A model generated the notes under the pieces. The model did not search any database, had not been told where the DNA came from, and was given only the letters and a program-made list of their open reading frames with translations. Of a DNA stretch of 15,916 bases, positions 14,704 to 15,916 are shown piece by piece; the stretch's first letter is position 1, and each line of letters begins with the position of its first letter. The stretch comes from CAYTSW01 sp964440605 (lineage in GTDB: Bacteria > Planctomycetota > Phycisphaerae > Phycisphaerales > UBA1924): contig CAYTSW010000057.1 of assembly GCA_964440605.1 (NCBI GenBank), positions 1 to 15,916 on the forward strand, given 5' to 3'. Both the position numbers and the translations under genes were made by a program.

Positions 14704-15916
14704 ATGCCTGACGTGGACGTGGTCATTGTCGGCGGCGGCCTCGCGGGGCTCGCCTGCGCCCGCGCCCTCGCCGAGCGCGGCATCAGCTTCACCCTGCTCG
14801 AAGCCGACGACCGACTCGGCGGACGCGTCCGCACCGACAACATCGACGGCTACCTCCTTGATCGCGGCTTCCAGGTCTTCCTCACCTCCTACCCCACCGC
14901 CGGCGAACTGCTCGACCTCGACGCGCTCGAGCTCTGCCCCTTCCCCGCCGGCGCCGACGTCTTCTTCGACGGGCGCTTCCATCGCGTCGCCGACCCGCGC
15001 CGCGCGCCGCTGCAGGCGGCGCGGCTGATCACGTCGCCGCTGGCGACGGTTGCCGACGTGCCCAAGGTCCTCTCGCTCGTACGCCGCTGGACGCGCCCCG
15101 ATGCGCCGGAACGGGAGGCCGACCGCCCCGCCATCGACGCGCTGCGCGAGGCCGGGCTCTCCGATCACCTCATCGATCGCTTCCTGCGCCCGTTCTTCGG
15201 CGGCGTGTTCTTCGATCGCGACCTCGCGACCTCCGCCCGCATGCTCGCCTTCACGTTCGGCAACTTCGCGCGAGGCAGAGCCGCCGTGCCCGCCCGCGGC
15301 ATGGGTGCGATCGCCGAGCAGATGGCCGCCCAGCTCCCCGGCGGCTCGACGCACACACGCCACCCCGTCGCGTCGGTCGAGCCCGGCGCGGTGACGCTCG
15401 AGAGTGGCGGGCGTGTGACCGCCCGAGCCGTCGTCGTTGCGACGGAGTCCCATGTCGCGGGACGCCTGCTGCCGCAGCACGCCGAACGGTTCAACACAGG
15501 CTGGCGCATGACGGCCACGCTCTGGTACGCCGCCGACGAGCCGCCCCACACGAGCGCCCACCTGCTGCTCGACGGCGAAGGCCGCGGGCCGATCAACCAC
15601 GCCGCCATCATGACGAGCGTCGCGCCAACCTACGCGCCGGGCGGCATGTCGCTCATCGGACTGAACGTCGTCGATCAGTCGCTCGTCGAGTCGCCCGAGC
15701 TCGAGCCGCGCACGCTGGACCACGCCCGGCGCTGGTTCGGCGACCGCGTCGACGCTTTCAGGCATCTGCGCACCGACCTCATCCCCCACGCGCTGCCCGA
15801 CCAACGGGCGACCGACGCCGCCCGCCTCGAACCGTGGCGACGACCGACGCGCCTCGACAAAAACCTCTTCATATGCGGCGATCACCGGCACAACGCTTCG
15901 ATCGACGGCGCCGTCG
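14704..15916 (+). CDS. FAD-dependent oxidoreductase (amine oxidase/phytoene desaturase-like), 3' end cut by window
   Basis: A flavoprotein of the amine oxidase, protoporphyrinogen oxidase and phytoene desaturase superfamily. The frame is open from the ATG at 14704 to the window edge (404 complete codons). The N-terminus is a dinucleotide-binding fold: VVIVGGGLAGLACA (6-19), Glu33 contacting the ribose, and LGGRVRT (38-44). Near the end, LFICGDHRHNASIDGAV matches the second FAD-binding motif that closes these proteins (G-D-x-x-x-x-x-S-I-x-G-A), so probably only about 10-20 residues are missing. PARGMGAIAEQMA in the middle matches the substrate-domain return segment (P-x-G-G-M-x-x-x-x-x-x-L type). 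The substrate is unknown. Carotenoid or polyprenoid oxidation is possible, but no carotenoid gene is adjacent. No clear Shine-Dalgarno precedes the ATG. Confidence 0.87.
   Translation, partial: MPDVDVVIVGGGLAGLACARALAERGISFTLLEADDRLGGRVRTDNIDGYLLDRGFQVFLTSYPTAGELLDLDALELCPFPAGADVFFDGRFHRVADPRRAPLQAARLITSPLATVADVPKVLSLVRRWTRPDAPEREADRPAIDALREAGLSDHLIDRFLRPFFGGVFFDRDLATSARMLAFTFGNFARGRAAVPARGMGAIAEQMAAQLPGGSTHTRHPVASVEPGAVTLESGGRVTARAVVVATESHVAGRLLPQHAERFNTGWRMTATLWYAADEPPHTSAHLLLDGEGRGPINHAAIMTSVAPTYAPGGMSLIGLNVVDQSLVESPELEPRTLDHARRWFGDRVDAFRHLRTDLIPHALPDQRATDAARLEPWRRPTRLDKNLFICGDHRHNASIDGAV

Noticed and set aside
11964..14711. Plus-strand open frame of about 915 codons antisense to the aldehyde dehydrogenase and ThDP enzyme
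   Set aside because: It is rich in Arg, His, Asp and Val, has no domain signature, and runs out of frame through infA. The minus-strand enzymes retain all catalytic residues.

Overview
This is a GC-rich, gene-dense bacterial window with eleven protein genes and no rRNA, tRNA, CRISPR array or insertion sequence that I can see. The likely source is an uncultivated member of the Planctomycetota, probably class Phycisphaerae. That is an inference from three things: a secreted protein ending in the paired EF-hand (dockerin-like) domain common in that group, a second secreted protein with a PEP-CTERM-like tail ending in four arginines, and multidomain cyclase signalling proteins. The first 26 bases are Illumina sequencing adapter, so the left edge is a draft contig end. 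The right edge cuts through a gene.

Layout. On the minus strand from 7079 down to 27, in transcription order: an ACT-domain malic enzyme (5670-7079), a secreted repeat protein with a dockerin-like C-terminus (4843-5520), a nitrilase-superfamily amidohydrolase (3958-4773), a CHASE2 membrane adenylate cyclase (1021-3846), and a secreted FecR-domain protein (27-985) whose 3' end is lost in a proline-rich tract joined to adapter. A PEP-CTERM-like secreted protein (7261-8010, plus) diverges from the malic enzyme and converges, only 4 bp apart, with a second minus-strand group. In transcription order that group is a ThDP-dependent acetolactate-synthase-like enzyme (12549-14195), an aldehyde dehydrogenase (11016-12449) and a cytoplasmic cyclase-ATPase-TPR protein (8015-10975). 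Translation factor IF-1 (infA, 14405-14632) and an FAD-dependent oxidoreductase (14704 to the edge) lie on the plus strand.

Functional themes. Two class III nucleotide cyclases of different architecture lie within 11 kb, one receptor-like with an adjacent exported FecR partner and one a soluble STAND-like ATPase. The ThDP enzyme and aldehyde dehydrogenase probably form a two-gene carbon-metabolism operon, separated by a 99-bp gap that holds a perfect hairpin. The most unusual protein is the secreted one at 4843-5520, with four near-identical 11-residue W/F-x-W-x-E-N-x-G-W-x-N repeats. No non-coding stretch exceeds 300 bases; the largest gap is 14196-14404 (209 bp). I found no clear multi-gene defence or mobile system. 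Long open frames antisense to these genes are explained by base composition.
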